64,000 nucleotides of DNA, from NCBI GenBank assembly GCA_963708165.1, contig OY970187.1, positions 248,001 to 312,000 on the forward strand, in the 5' to 3' direction. The translations under genes were made by a program, and so were the position numbers. The notes under the pieces were generated by a model, which saw nothing but the letters and a program-made list of their open reading frames with translations, was not told the DNA's origin and did no database searches. Shown here piece by piece: positions 1-7,687 of the stretch. The stretch is from Rubricoccus sp963708165 (GTDB taxonomy: Bacteria; Bacteroidota; Rhodothermia; Rhodothermales; Rubricoccaceae). How positions within the stretch are numbered: position 1 is the stretch's first letter; each line of letters starts with the position of its first letter.

Positions 1-1121
1 CCGCGCTCAGCGAAATAGAACGTGCGCACCTCGGGAATCGTAAAGTCGATGCGGTGCGTGTGCTTCAACCATGGGCGCGCGCCCGAGCCACTTCCCGACC
101 ACTCTCCACCTGTCGGCACCCAGGTGCCGTTCATCGAGCGGTTGATCGTGAGGTCGGTGTGACCACCGGGAGGTGGCGCCTCCTGGTCGATGACCACGCT
201 TCCGCGCACTTCGACATCGCCACTCTTGAGGTCGACGTTGAGTTCCTGCTTCGTCGTGCGGACGACGATGATGCCAGCCCACCGGAGTCTTCCCTGCACC
301 ACCAGGTCTCCATCCACGATGAGAAGCCCGCTTCCTTCGATGTTGCCCGATGGGCCGACGGTCAGGTTGCCGGACACGTGAACGATTTTGGACGGCGATC
401 CCGTGTCGTAGTCGCCGAACGTCCGGCTGGACGAAACGGTCGTGTTGCCTACGAACCGCGAGTCATCGGGACCGAACTCGTTGAGCGCGCGCCCGACCAG
501 TTCGATGACTGTGGGCGTGCGATATTTCTCGAGGACCGTCGACATGCCCGCGTTCATCGTTACCGGTTGGAGATCGCCTCTGGCGTTTACCAGCCCCGCG
601 CCCAAGTCCGTCGGGATGTCATCGCGCCTGAGGACGCTGCCCAGGTTGTAGCGGTTAAAGCGCGTCTCGTCAAAGGAGACCCCTCGGACGCCATCGTCCG
701 CCGTGCCGTCGATGCGGGCATCTGGGTCCACGATGGAGACGGCGTACGGCGCGTCCACCCACAGAGGGCCGGGCCAGCCGGGATCCGCGATGAGGTACCG
801 GCTGGTCTGGGTCACGTCTTTGCCCCCCGCTCTCGCTGTCAGCGTAAAGACGGCGACCTGGCCGCCGTCTTCGAGGTGATAGTCGTCCACGACGACAGTC
901 CTGCCGACCGAAATCTCGTCACCGACCGGGTTGACCGGCGTCCAGCGACGCGTCGTGGGGTCGATGGCTTTGTCTAGCACGACGGAGACCGCATCGTTGA
1001 GGGACTGGCGCGCAATGGCACGGTCCTGCATCTCGATGTGGTCACGGTCCCCAGAACTGACGCCGTAGACGAGACTCGTGATCGCGACGGACGCGACGAG
1101 GATGAGTACAAAGCGGCCCAT
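1..1121 (-). CDS. pilin-like (PilX-type) surface protein, partial at the left edge
   Basis: An open frame runs from an ATG at 1121 off the left edge of the window, giving about 373 residues without a stop. Residues 1-20 form one hydrophobic segment (MGRFVLILVASVAITSL) followed by a polar helix, the layout of minor pilins that sit in the inner membrane before assembly. There is no classical prepilin-peptidase GFxxxE motif. Residues about 240-290 contain the pattern GSGLLIVDGDLVVQGRLRWAG, which I associate with the beta-rich C-terminal part of PilX-like proteins. It starts 1 nt after the stop of the gene at 1123-1761, so it is the third gene of a tightly packed operon. Role as an accessory pilin or pseudopilin is inferred from layout; the C-terminus is not visible. 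Confidence 0.7.
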   Translation of the reverse strand, partial: MGRFVLILVASVAITSLVYGVSSGDRDHIEMQDRAIARQSLNDAVSVVLDKAIDPTTRRWTPVNPVGDEISVGRTVVVDDYHLEDGGQVAVFTLTARAGGKDVTQTSRYLIADPGWPGPLWVDAPYAVSIVDPDARIDGTADDGVRGVSFDETRFNRYNLGSVLRRDDIPTDLGAGLVNARGDLQPVTMNAGMSTVLEKYRTPTVIELVGRALNEFGPDDSRFVGNTTVSSSRTFGDYDTGSPSKIVHVSGNLTVGPSGNIEGSGLLIVDGDLVVQGRLRWAGIIVVRTTKQELNVDLKSGDVEVRGSVVIDQEAPPPGGHTDLTINRSMNGTWVPTGGEWSGSGSGARPWLKHTHRIDFTIPEVRTFYFAER

Positions 1122-1122
1122 A

Positions 1123-1761
1123 TCAGGTGCGGGAAACGAGGTTGGGTGGACGAACGGTCACGCCTGTGCGCGCGACGTTGAGAAACGTGCTTCCCGTCTG
1201 CACTTCGCGGAGGCCTGTGGCCAGTTCGAACGCGATCTGGGTAAACCGTAGTGGCGGGGTGCCTGCTGTAGACGTGGACGCACGCCCGCGAAACGTGACA
1301 TCGAAGTCCACGAGATCTGTGGCCACAGGCCCAGGGGTGCTGTAGCCCGCGCCGCTGTCTACTTCGCGCATGAGCGTGTGCGTACGCGCCCATCCGTCTG
1401 CGACGCGCACAGAATCGCCCGTGGCGACGAGCGTGTACCGGATGTGTCCTGGAACAGGAACGCCAGCGGCTCCGCTCGCGACAAACGACGGCACCTCGAC
1501 GAGGGTGGTGTGGGAGCCGCTAGGGTCTTGCTCCAGGCGGCAGCGGTAGGTCCCCATCAGCTCCCACGCCTGCATCTCGGACAGCGTGTTGTCCAAGTCT
1601 TGCGTGAGCACATCCGCAAACTCATCCACCTTGGTGCGGGCCGAGTTGGACACCACCTCCTGCACGTTGTGAACGCGCGAACGCGTCTGCAGGGTGAGCG
1701 CAGCGATGATGATCGCGGCGCTGCACACGACAGCCAGCGAATGATCGAGAAGGAACTGCAT
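1123..1761 (-). CDS. pilin-like single-pass membrane protein
   Basis: This 212-residue protein has one N-terminal hydrophobic segment (residues about 8-26, LAVVCSAAIIIAALTL) and a long amphipathic helix before a beta-rich C-terminal domain. That is the topology of minor pilins and pseudopilins, although the GFxxxE cleavage motif is absent. Its ATG overlaps the TAA of the upstream gene by one base (TAATG), so the two are translationally coupled; the next gene follows after 1 nt. I recognise no named family. Residues 85-210 look like a secreted domain with Pro/Gly-rich loops. It was chosen over the plus-strand frame at 1378-1764 because of the operon packing and plausible composition. Confidence 0.65.
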   Translation of the reverse strand: MQFLLDHSLAVVCSAAIIIAALTLQTRSRVHNVQEVVSNSARTKVDEFADVLTQDLDNTLSEMQAWELMGTYRCRLEQDPSGSHTTLVEVPSFVASGAAGVPVPGHIRYTLVATGDSVRVADGWARTHTLMREVDSGAGYSTPGPVATDLVDFDVTFRGRASTSTAGTPPLRFTQIAFELATGLREVQTGSTFLNVARTGVTVRPPNLVSRT

Positions 1762-2300
1762 TAGCGGTGGGTGTACTGGAGTGCAGGTGTCAGGCGCACA
1801 GGAAGCACGACCTCGACTGGCGCTCGCCCTTGATTTCCTGTCACCACCTCGCGCACTCGCACCGTGACCGCTTTGGAGGTCGTAGGCGTGGCAGAGGTGG
1901 CCCAGCCAGCACCCTGCGTGTACCCCGCTGTGATGGTGATATCGAACACGAAGGTGACATCCTTAAGGACGCTGGCCGAGTCCTGACGCGAGAGGCCGTG
2001 AAAGTCGTCCACGTCGTCGAACGAGTGGGGGGCGCTGTGCGACTCGCCTGCATCTAGGCCGAGAACAGCGGAGAGGCCGCTGGCGTCGCCCTGTAGACGC
2101 ACCTCTGGGGCCCCGATGTCCGCCTCATCGAAGGCGAGATCGCGAGCGTGCCCGGCCCACTTCTCTGCGACCGTCAGCGCGGCGGCTTCGATTTCGCGCA
2201 CCATCGTGTCCCGGTCGTCTTTGGCCTGGTCGGAATGCCGGGACAACCCTAGCACACCGAGGATGATGGAAGCGGCGAGAATGAGGATGTACTGAGGCAT
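1761..2300 (-). CDS. pilin-like single-pass membrane protein, first gene of the operon
   Basis: The protein is 179 residues, starting MPQYILILAASIILGVLGLS. I chose the ATG at 2300 rather than the longer upstream frame because the hydrophobic segment then lies at the extreme N-terminus, as in the two downstream neighbours. After the membrane segment there is a charged helix (residues about 20-50) and a soluble beta-rich domain. The three genes 2300-1 share size class, topology and packing, so they probably encode subunits of one envelope-spanning appendage of type IV pilus or pseudopilus type. Without a recognisable prepilin site the family assignment stays tentative. The gene is divergent from tsaD. 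Confidence 0.65.
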   Translation of the reverse strand: MPQYILILAASIILGVLGLSRHSDQAKDDRDTMVREIEAAALTVAEKWAGHARDLAFDEADIGAPEVRLQGDASGLSAVLGLDAGESHSAPHSFDDVDDFHGLSRQDSASVLKDVTFVFDITITAGYTQGAGWATSATPTTSKAVTVRVREVVTGNQGRAPVEVVLPVRLTPALQYTHR

Positions 2301-2617
2301 AACAGGTGTGCGATGTGGAGAGAGCCGATGCAAGCGCGGCGCCATACCGCTGGCCACGCCCATTGCTGCGCCCCACGGGTTCGCGAGCGACCCATCGTCC
2401 CACAGTGAAACCCGAAATGGGACGCGTCTCAACCGCAGCCTCTGGCGAGATCGCGCGCATCGCAGAGCCTCGCGTCCAGTTTTTGCACCCGCTGGCCTCA
2501 CTAAACAGCGTGCGATTTCTCACATCGGGAGGGCCCGGCCGGCCACGCCAGAGGCCGCCTCTGGCGAAACCTCAGGGAAGCGCTCCCCGGGACGCCAGAG
2601 GCGTCGGATCTTGCGGC
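2301..2617. other. intergenic region between divergent pilin-like operon and tsaD
   Basis: This 317-bp stretch separates two divergent genes and should hold both promoters. I could not identify a clear Bacteroidota -33/-7 promoter. Two decamer copies in opposite orientation lie near 2547-2570 and another near 2594. An open frame continues upstream of tsaD from 2306, but its sequence is Arg/Pro-rich and unlike TsaD, so I treat it as non-coding. Confidence 0.5.
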
Positions 2618-3661
2618 ATGATTCCCGACCTTCCGCCCATTCTCGCCATCGAGTCGTCGTGCGACGATACCGCGGCTGCCGTGTGGGCAGACGGGCGGCT
2701 GGCGTCCTCCGTCGTGGCGAGCCAGCGCGTGCACGAAGGCTGGGGCGGCGTCGTGCCGGAGCTCGCGAGCCGGGCGCACCAGCGCCTCATCGTGCCGACC
2801 GTCAGGACCGCGCTGGAAGAGGCGGGCGTGCCTCTGGCGGAGCTCGGCGCGGTGGCGGTGACGTACGGACCGGGGCTCGCGGGGTCGCTTCTCGTGGGAC
2901 TGAGCACCGCCAAAGGACTTGCGCTGGGTCTGGGCATTCCGCTGATCGGCGTCAACCACCTGGAAGGCCACGTCTATTCTGTGTTCGTGGACGAGCCGCA
3001 CCCGGCCTTCCCGTTTCTCTGCCTGACTGTCTCGGGCGGACACACGCTGCTCACGCTCGTCCGCGAGGGCTTTGTGCACGAGGAACTGGGCCGCACGCGC
3101 GACGACGCCGCAGGCGAGGCGTTCGACAAAGTCGCGCGGCTGCTCGGCCTGGGCTACCCCGGCGGCCCGCACATCGACCGCCTGGCCGCCTCTGGCGACG
3201 CGGCGCGGTTCGCGCTCCCCCCGCCGCGCATCACGAGCCACAAGTCGCGCTCGGTCGCGGACTTCTCGTTTTCGGGCATCAAAACGGCCGTCCGCTACCT
3301 CGTGGCCGACGCGCCAGAGGCCGCGGGCCTAGCGCCAGAGGCGTGGCTGGAGGCGCACCGCGCCGACGTCGCCGCTTCGTTTCAGCACGCGGCGTGCGAC
3401 GCGCTCGTGGGCGCGCTGAGTGATGCGGTGCGTCAGACCGGCGTGCGCGATGTCGCCATCGTGGGCGGCGTCTCGGCCAACACAGGCCTGCGCGCGGCGG
3501 CGCAAGAGGCCTCTGGCGCCGAGGGCTGGGCGCTGCACATGCCCGCGATGCGCTTTTCGGTCGACAACGCGGCGATGATCGCGGTCACGGCGGCGTTCAA
3601 GTGGGCTGCCGGCGAGACGAGCGACCTGACGCTGGGCGCGGAGCCGGCGCTAAAGCTCTAG
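2618..3661 (+). CDS. tsaD: tRNA N6-threonylcarbamoyladenosine transferase TsaD
   Basis: TsaD, with TsaB and TsaE, transfers the threonylcarbamoyl group to A37 of ANN-decoding tRNAs in the cytoplasm. The 347-residue protein begins MIPDLPPILAIESSCDDTAAAV, containing the ASKHA-fold signature IESSCDDT. The metal-binding HxxGH-type region appears as GVNHLEGHVYSV, followed by the SGGHT and FSFSGIKTAVRYL blocks and a C-terminal GGVSANTGLR segment. Length is normal. The ATG at 2618 is the only start that places the IESSCDDT motif near the N-terminus. An 18-bp decamer dyad begins at the last base of the stop codon. The coding sequence carries several decamer copies, read as Pro-Leu-Ala, Ala-Ser-Gly or Pro-Glu-Ala in variable positions. 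Confidence 0.96.
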   Translation: MIPDLPPILAIESSCDDTAAAVWADGRLASSVVASQRVHEGWGGVVPELASRAHQRLIVPTVRTALEEAGVPLAELGAVAVTYGPGLAGSLLVGLSTAKGLALGLGIPLIGVNHLEGHVYSVFVDEPHPAFPFLCLTVSGGHTLLTLVREGFVHEELGRTRDDAAGEAFDKVARLLGLGYPGGPHIDRLAASGDAARFALPPPRITSHKSRSVADFSFSGIKTAVRYLVADAPEAAGLAPEAWLEAHRADVAASFQHAACDALVGALSDAVRQTGVRDVAIVGGVSANTGLRAAAQEASGAEGWALHMPAMRFSVDNAAMIAVTAAFKWAAGETSDLTLGAEPALKL

Positions 3662-3678
3662 CCTCTGGCGCCAGAGGC
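3661..3678. terminator. decamer dyad after tsaD
   Basis: A perfect GCCTCTGGCGCCAGAGGC palindrome overlaps the final base of the tsaD stop. It could form an RNA hairpin, but no T-run follows. Termination is inferred from position and from similar dyads after other genes. Confidence 0.45.
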
Positions 3679-3801
3679 GGCGGCGGCAGAGGCGCACGGC
3701 AGAGGCGCGCGGCAGAGGGCAAGACGGTTCCATAACGGCCTCTCAAAGAGCTTGTTCTCACAGCTACTTGACCGGTAGCGAGAGCGCGCCGATACACACC
3801 G

Positions 3802-5773
3802 ATGCGTACTCGATGCCATCTCAATCTCCAGGCTTCCCTTTTACCTGCTCGCCTGCCTGCTCAGTGTGGCCCCGGCCGTACAGGCACAGGTCCGCTTGGA
3901 CCCGGCGGTCACGCCGGACCCGCTGGAGACGCACTGGAAGATCAACGAGAACGCCGCTCTGACGTTCGACGAGGCACGCGCGCCCAGCGCGCGGTTCTCC
4001 ACCCCCACGAGCCCGAGCACGCCAGAGGCATTCTGGGCGCGCGTCACGCTGGAGTCCGCAGCCTCGGAGAGCACCGAGTGGATCCTTCCCCTCGCACACG
4101 CCGAGGTCTCGGCGACGCTGGTCCGTGCCGACGGCCGGACGGAGGAGCACAGGACAGGTCGGCGCGTTCCGCTGGCTCAGCGGTCACAGCCTCTGGCGGA
4201 GCCCGTCGCCATCGCTGTCGAACTCGGGCCTCACGAGAGAGCGGTGCTCTACCTGCGCGTCTCGCACCCCAGAAACAGCTACGAGATTTCGTCGTGGCGC
4301 GTCCCTCAGGAGGCTCGGGCGTTCGCGCAAAGCCAGAGACGGACAAACATCTTGCAAGGGCTGTTTATAGGTGCGCTTCTCGCGATGCTGCTCTACAACC
4401 TGTTCTTGTACGCCTCGCTGCAGGACCGGAGCTACCTCTACTACGTCTTGTTCTTGGCAGGCAACGCCGTGTTCTGGGGCGCTACGAGTGGGCACCTGTT
4501 TGAGTTGGCGTGGCCGTCGCAGGTGGCACCGTTTGCAGAGGTCCAGTTTTACGGCCTCATCCTGATCGGACTGGGATACGCGCTGTTTGTCCGGCGCTTT
4601 TTGAGAACATGGGAGACGGCCCCACGCCATGATCTCCTTCTGCGGCTGTGCTTCGGCGCGTGGCTGGTGATCCTGGCGATGTCGGTGCTTGGCATGTGGG
4701 GAACGGTCGAGAAGCTCGGCGCACTCAACACCCTGCTAGGACTGGGTGTTGCTCTTTCTGCAGGCATCCATGCATACCGCAGAGGATTTAGACCCGCGCG
4801 CGCCTATTTGCTCGCCGCGATCTGGTTCCTGCTCATGGCGGCCGTCTATGTGTTGCTGTTCTTTGTCGCGCCGGACCTTCAGGTGGCATACGGCCGACCG
4901 TTGCTCCAGGTCGCGACACTTTCTGAGGTGATCTTGCTCTCGATCGCGCTATCCGTCCGTATTCAGGTTCTGACGGCAGGGAAAGCGGAAGCGGAAGCGG
5001 CGCGCCAGAGGGCCGAGGCCTCGGAAAGCGCGATGCAGCAAACGAGCGCGCTCAAAACCAAGCTGCTCGGCATCGCGGCCCACGACCTTCGCAGCCCGCT
5101 CACGGGCATCCTCGGGTTCGCCGACCTCATCGAAGAGGAGGCCACAGGCCAGCCCGACGTGCAAGAGATGGCCGGAGTCATCCAGCGCAGCGCGCAGCGC
5201 ATGCTGACGCTCGTCGAGGACCTTCTCGTTACGTCTGCACTCGACCAGGGCCACCTGCGCCTCAACCTCCAGCCGACAGACCTGGCGGCGCTCACGCACG
5301 CCACGGTTTCGGATCACCGTCCTCGTGCCGAGGCCAAGAACCAGACGCTCACCCTCGACCTCGCCGAGTCCGCGCCTCTGGCGAGCATAGACCCGGAGCG
5401 GTGCAGCGCCATCCTGGACAATCTGGTCTCGAACGCCGTCAAGTACACGCCTTCAGGTGGCGCCATCGACGTGCGGTTTACGGCCGGTGAGGCGTTTCGG
5501 GTCGCCGTTCGGGATACCGGCCCGGGCCTGAGCGAGGAGGACAAAGCTGCTCTTTTCCAGCCGTTTCAGACCCTCTCCCCGTCTCCTACCGGCGGCGAAA
5601 TTGCTTCGGGGCTCGGCCTGTCCATCGCGCGAGAGATGGCCGTCTTGCACGGCGGGCGCATCGATGTGGAGACGGCCGAGGGCCAGGGCAGCACGTTTAC
5701 GCTCGTCCTGCCTCTGGCGGAGCCCGCGTCGATGCCCACCGCCGCGCCAGAGGCTGAGCCTCAGATGGCGTAG
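3802..5773 (+). CDS. 7TM-DISM sensor histidine kinase (5' end disrupted by a one-base shift)
   Basis: This is a membrane sensor kinase. It has a signal sequence, a 7TMR-DISMED2-type extracellular beta domain (about residues 25-170), seven hydrophobic segments (7TMR-DISM), a coiled coil, and a HisKA/HATPase_c kinase core. The H-box reads AAHDLRSPLTG, the N-box LDNLVSNAVKYTP and the G1 box RDTGPGLSEED; there is no receiver domain. The uninterrupted frame begins only at a GTG at 3866, inside the signal peptide. Removing one base near 3811 joins an ATG at 3802 to a normal signal peptide (MRTDAISISRLPFYLLACLL) and makes the total length divisible by three (656 residues). I therefore start at 3802. 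No partner response regulator is adjacent. It converges with the phosphatase gene, overlapping by 13 nt. Confidence 0.85.
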
Positions 5774-6243
5774 ATCTCGCGCAGGCGGCTCAGGATGACA
5801 TCGCAGGTGCGGTCCACCATCTGGTACACCGTTTCGAAGCCGCTATCGCCGCCGTAATACGGGTCGGGCACCTGATAGTCGCCGGGCTCAGGGTCGAACT
5901 CGCGGAAGAGGCGCACCTGGGTGCTTCGGTCGCCGTCCGGGTCGAGATAGAGCGTGTCGTGGAGGTTGTTTTTGTCCATCACAAAGACGTGCTCGAAGTG
6001 GTCGAGATCGGCGCGGGTGAGTTGGCGTGCTTTGAGTGCGGACAGGTCTGTGCCGTGAGTTGCCGCAGCCGCGGTCATCCGCGCATCCGGCGGCGCGCCA
6101 GCGTGCCAGCCGCCGGTTCCGGCGGAGTCGACCTCGATCTCCGCGCCGAGACCCGCCTCGTCCACTTTCTGCTGGAACAGGCCTTCGGCGACGGGGCTGC
6201 GGCAGATGTTTCCCAAGCAGACGAAGAGGACGCGGACAGGCAT
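5761..6243 (-). CDS. low-molecular-weight protein-tyrosine phosphatase
   Basis: The 160-residue protein carries the low-Mr phosphatase P-loop CLGNICRS at residues 9-16 (CX5R, nucleophile Cys9, Arg15) and the general-acid Asp127 in the DPYYGG motif. These enzymes remove phosphate from phosphotyrosine, in bacteria often on exopolysaccharide kinases or arginine-phosphorylated proteins; no such partner lies next door. Length is typical. It lies on the minus strand downstream of dxr, separated by 144 bp that contain a heptamer array and decamer copies, so it may have its own promoter. Confidence 0.93.
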   Translation of the reverse strand: MPVRVLFVCLGNICRSPVAEGLFQQKVDEAGLGAEIEVDSAGTGGWHAGAPPDARMTAAAATHGTDLSALKARQLTRADLDHFEHVFVMDKNNLHDTLYLDPDGDRSTQVRLFREFDPEPGDYQVPDPYYGGDSGFETVYQMVDRTCDVILSRLREIYAI

Positions 6244-6282
6244 TGCTGGATGCGGGGTGTGGTGCGCAAAGATCGCGCTCGC

Positions 6283-6300
6283 CAGAGGCCTCTGGCGCCG
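6283..6300. repeat. inverse-order decamer pair
   Basis: Here CGCCAGAGGC and GCCTCTGGCG are arranged tail to tail (CGCCAGAGGCCTCTGGCG), the opposite order from the stop-codon dyads. The same arrangement occurs near 17810, 18795, 25943, 28885 and 33589. Confidence 0.5.
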
Positions 6301-6330
6301 GGTTCCGGGTTCCGGGTTCCGGGTTCAGGG
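6299..6330. repeat. heptamer array GGGTTCC x4 upstream of the phosphatase gene
   Basis: Four consecutive 7-bp units (three GGGTTCC, one GGGTTCA) lie 56 bp upstream of the phosphatase start at 6243. It belongs to the class of period-7 arrays seen before several other start codons in this window. Confidence 0.7.
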
Positions 6331-6387
6331 CTTCTCCGTGCTTGCCTCTGGCGCCAGAGGCGGAACAAAAGAACGCGGCGCCATCCC

Positions 6388-7581
6388 TCATCCCAGCCTC
6401 TGGCGCACGAACGCGCGGGCGCGGGCGTCGGCGTCCAGCAGCGCTTCCAGAGTTTCGCCAGAGGCCTCCTGCGCATCGTCCATCGCCTCGGCGACGAGGC
6501 GCGGGATGTCGGGAAAGCGGATCTGGCCATCTAAGAAGGCCTGGACCGCGACCTCGTCCGCGGCGTTGAGCGCGGCGGGGACGGCGCCGCCCGCGCGCAT
6601 GGCCTCTTGCGCCAGAGGCAGCGCGGGGAAAGCAGCTTCGTCGGGCGCGTGGAAGTCGAGCGAGCCCATCGTAGCCCAGTCCAGACGCGGGTGCGGCGCG
6701 GGCCAGCGGTCCGGAAACGAGAGCGCGTACTGGATGGGCACCTTCATCGTCGGCACGCCGATCTGCGCCTTGGCCGAGCCGTCGACGAACTCCACGACGG
6801 AGTGGACGATGGACTGCGGGTGGACGACCACGCCGACCTGCTCGGGCTTCAGGTCGTAGAGCCATCGCGCCTCGATGACCTCCAGCACTTTGTTCATCAT
6901 CGTCGCCGAGTCGACGGTGATGCGCGCGCCCATGCTCCAGTTGGGGTGGTCCAGCGCCTCCTCGGGCGTGATGCTGGCAAACGTCTTGGGGTCGCGCTCT
7001 CGGAACGGTCCGCCAGAGGCGGTCAGCACGACGCGCTCGATGGCCTCTGGCGGCTCGCCGACCAAGCACTGAAACAGCGCCGAGTGCTCGCTGTCGATCG
7101 GCAGCACGTGCGCGCCAGAGGCCGCGCAGGCGTCACGCACGAGTTCGCCCGCGACGACGAGCGCCTCCTTGGTCGCGAGCGCCACGTCCACGCCCGCCCG
7201 CAGCGCCGCGAGCGTCGGCCGCAGGCCCGCCGCGCCGACGATGGCGGCCACGACGATGTCCGCCTCTGGCGCGACCGCTTCGATGGCCTCGGCGCCCGCA
7301 AGCACCTCGATTCCGGTTCCGGCCAGGGCCTCCGCCAGAGGCGCCCGGCACGTCTCGTCGGCGATCACGACGCGCTCGGGCCGCACCTCTTGCGCCTGCT
7401 GCGCCAGAAGCTCCCAGTTGCGCCCGGCGGTAAGCGTGACGACGCGCACCGACTCGGGGTGGAGTGCCGCCACGTCCAGAGTTTGCGTGCCGATGGAGCC
7501 TGTCGAGCCCAGCACGGCGAGACGGCGGGGGCCGTCGTGAGGGCGCGGGGCCGGGTGGCGGAGGTCGGGGATCATCGGCAA
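6388..7581 (-). CDS. dxr: 1-deoxy-D-xylulose-5-phosphate reductoisomerase
   Basis: Dxr (IspC) converts 1-deoxy-D-xylulose 5-phosphate to 2-C-methyl-D-erythritol 4-phosphate with NADPH, the first committed step of the MEP isoprenoid pathway. The 397-residue protein has the NADPH-binding loop VLGSTGSIGTQTLD near residue 22, the metal/substrate motif PIDSEHSALFQ, the flexible-loop region DHPNWSMGARITVDSATMMNK and a normal C-terminal domain. ATGs at 7581 and 7575 are both possible. It is divergent from the TPR gene, with 106 bp between. Isoprenoid supply fits the carotenoid desaturase at 16061. Several decamer copies fall in variable segments. Confidence 0.96.
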   Translation of the reverse strand: MPMIPDLRHPAPRPHDGPRRLAVLGSTGSIGTQTLDVAALHPESVRVVTLTAGRNWELLAQQAQEVRPERVVIADETCRAPLAEALAGTGIEVLAGAEAIEAVAPEADIVVAAIVGAAGLRPTLAALRAGVDVALATKEALVVAGELVRDACAASGAHVLPIDSEHSALFQCLVGEPPEAIERVVLTASGGPFRERDPKTFASITPEEALDHPNWSMGARITVDSATMMNKVLEVIEARWLYDLKPEQVGVVVHPQSIVHSVVEFVDGSAKAQIGVPTMKVPIQYALSFPDRWPAPHPRLDWATMGSLDFHAPDEAAFPALPLAQEAMRAGGAVPAALNAADEVAVQAFLDGQIRFPDIPRLVAEAMDDAQEASGETLEALLDADARARAFVRQRLG

Positions 7582-7687
7582 TAGGGTCCCGCCGGAGGCG
7601 TTCGCGGAGGGGCGGCGAAGATAGCGGCCCCTGGCCTGTGGCCGCGCCCATCCGCCCCCCTACCTTCCGAGACGCTTCCGAGTCCAC

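Noticed and set aside
54..977. Plus-strand 307-residue frame
   Set aside because: It is antisense to the pilin-like gene 1-1121, has no recognisable domain and is Arg/His/Asp-rich like typical GC-driven shadow frames.
3661..3678. Ordinary restriction or methylation palindrome
   Set aside because: Most copies of the motif are single and asymmetric, so a palindromic recognition site alone does not explain the distribution; a methylase link remains only an alternative to test.
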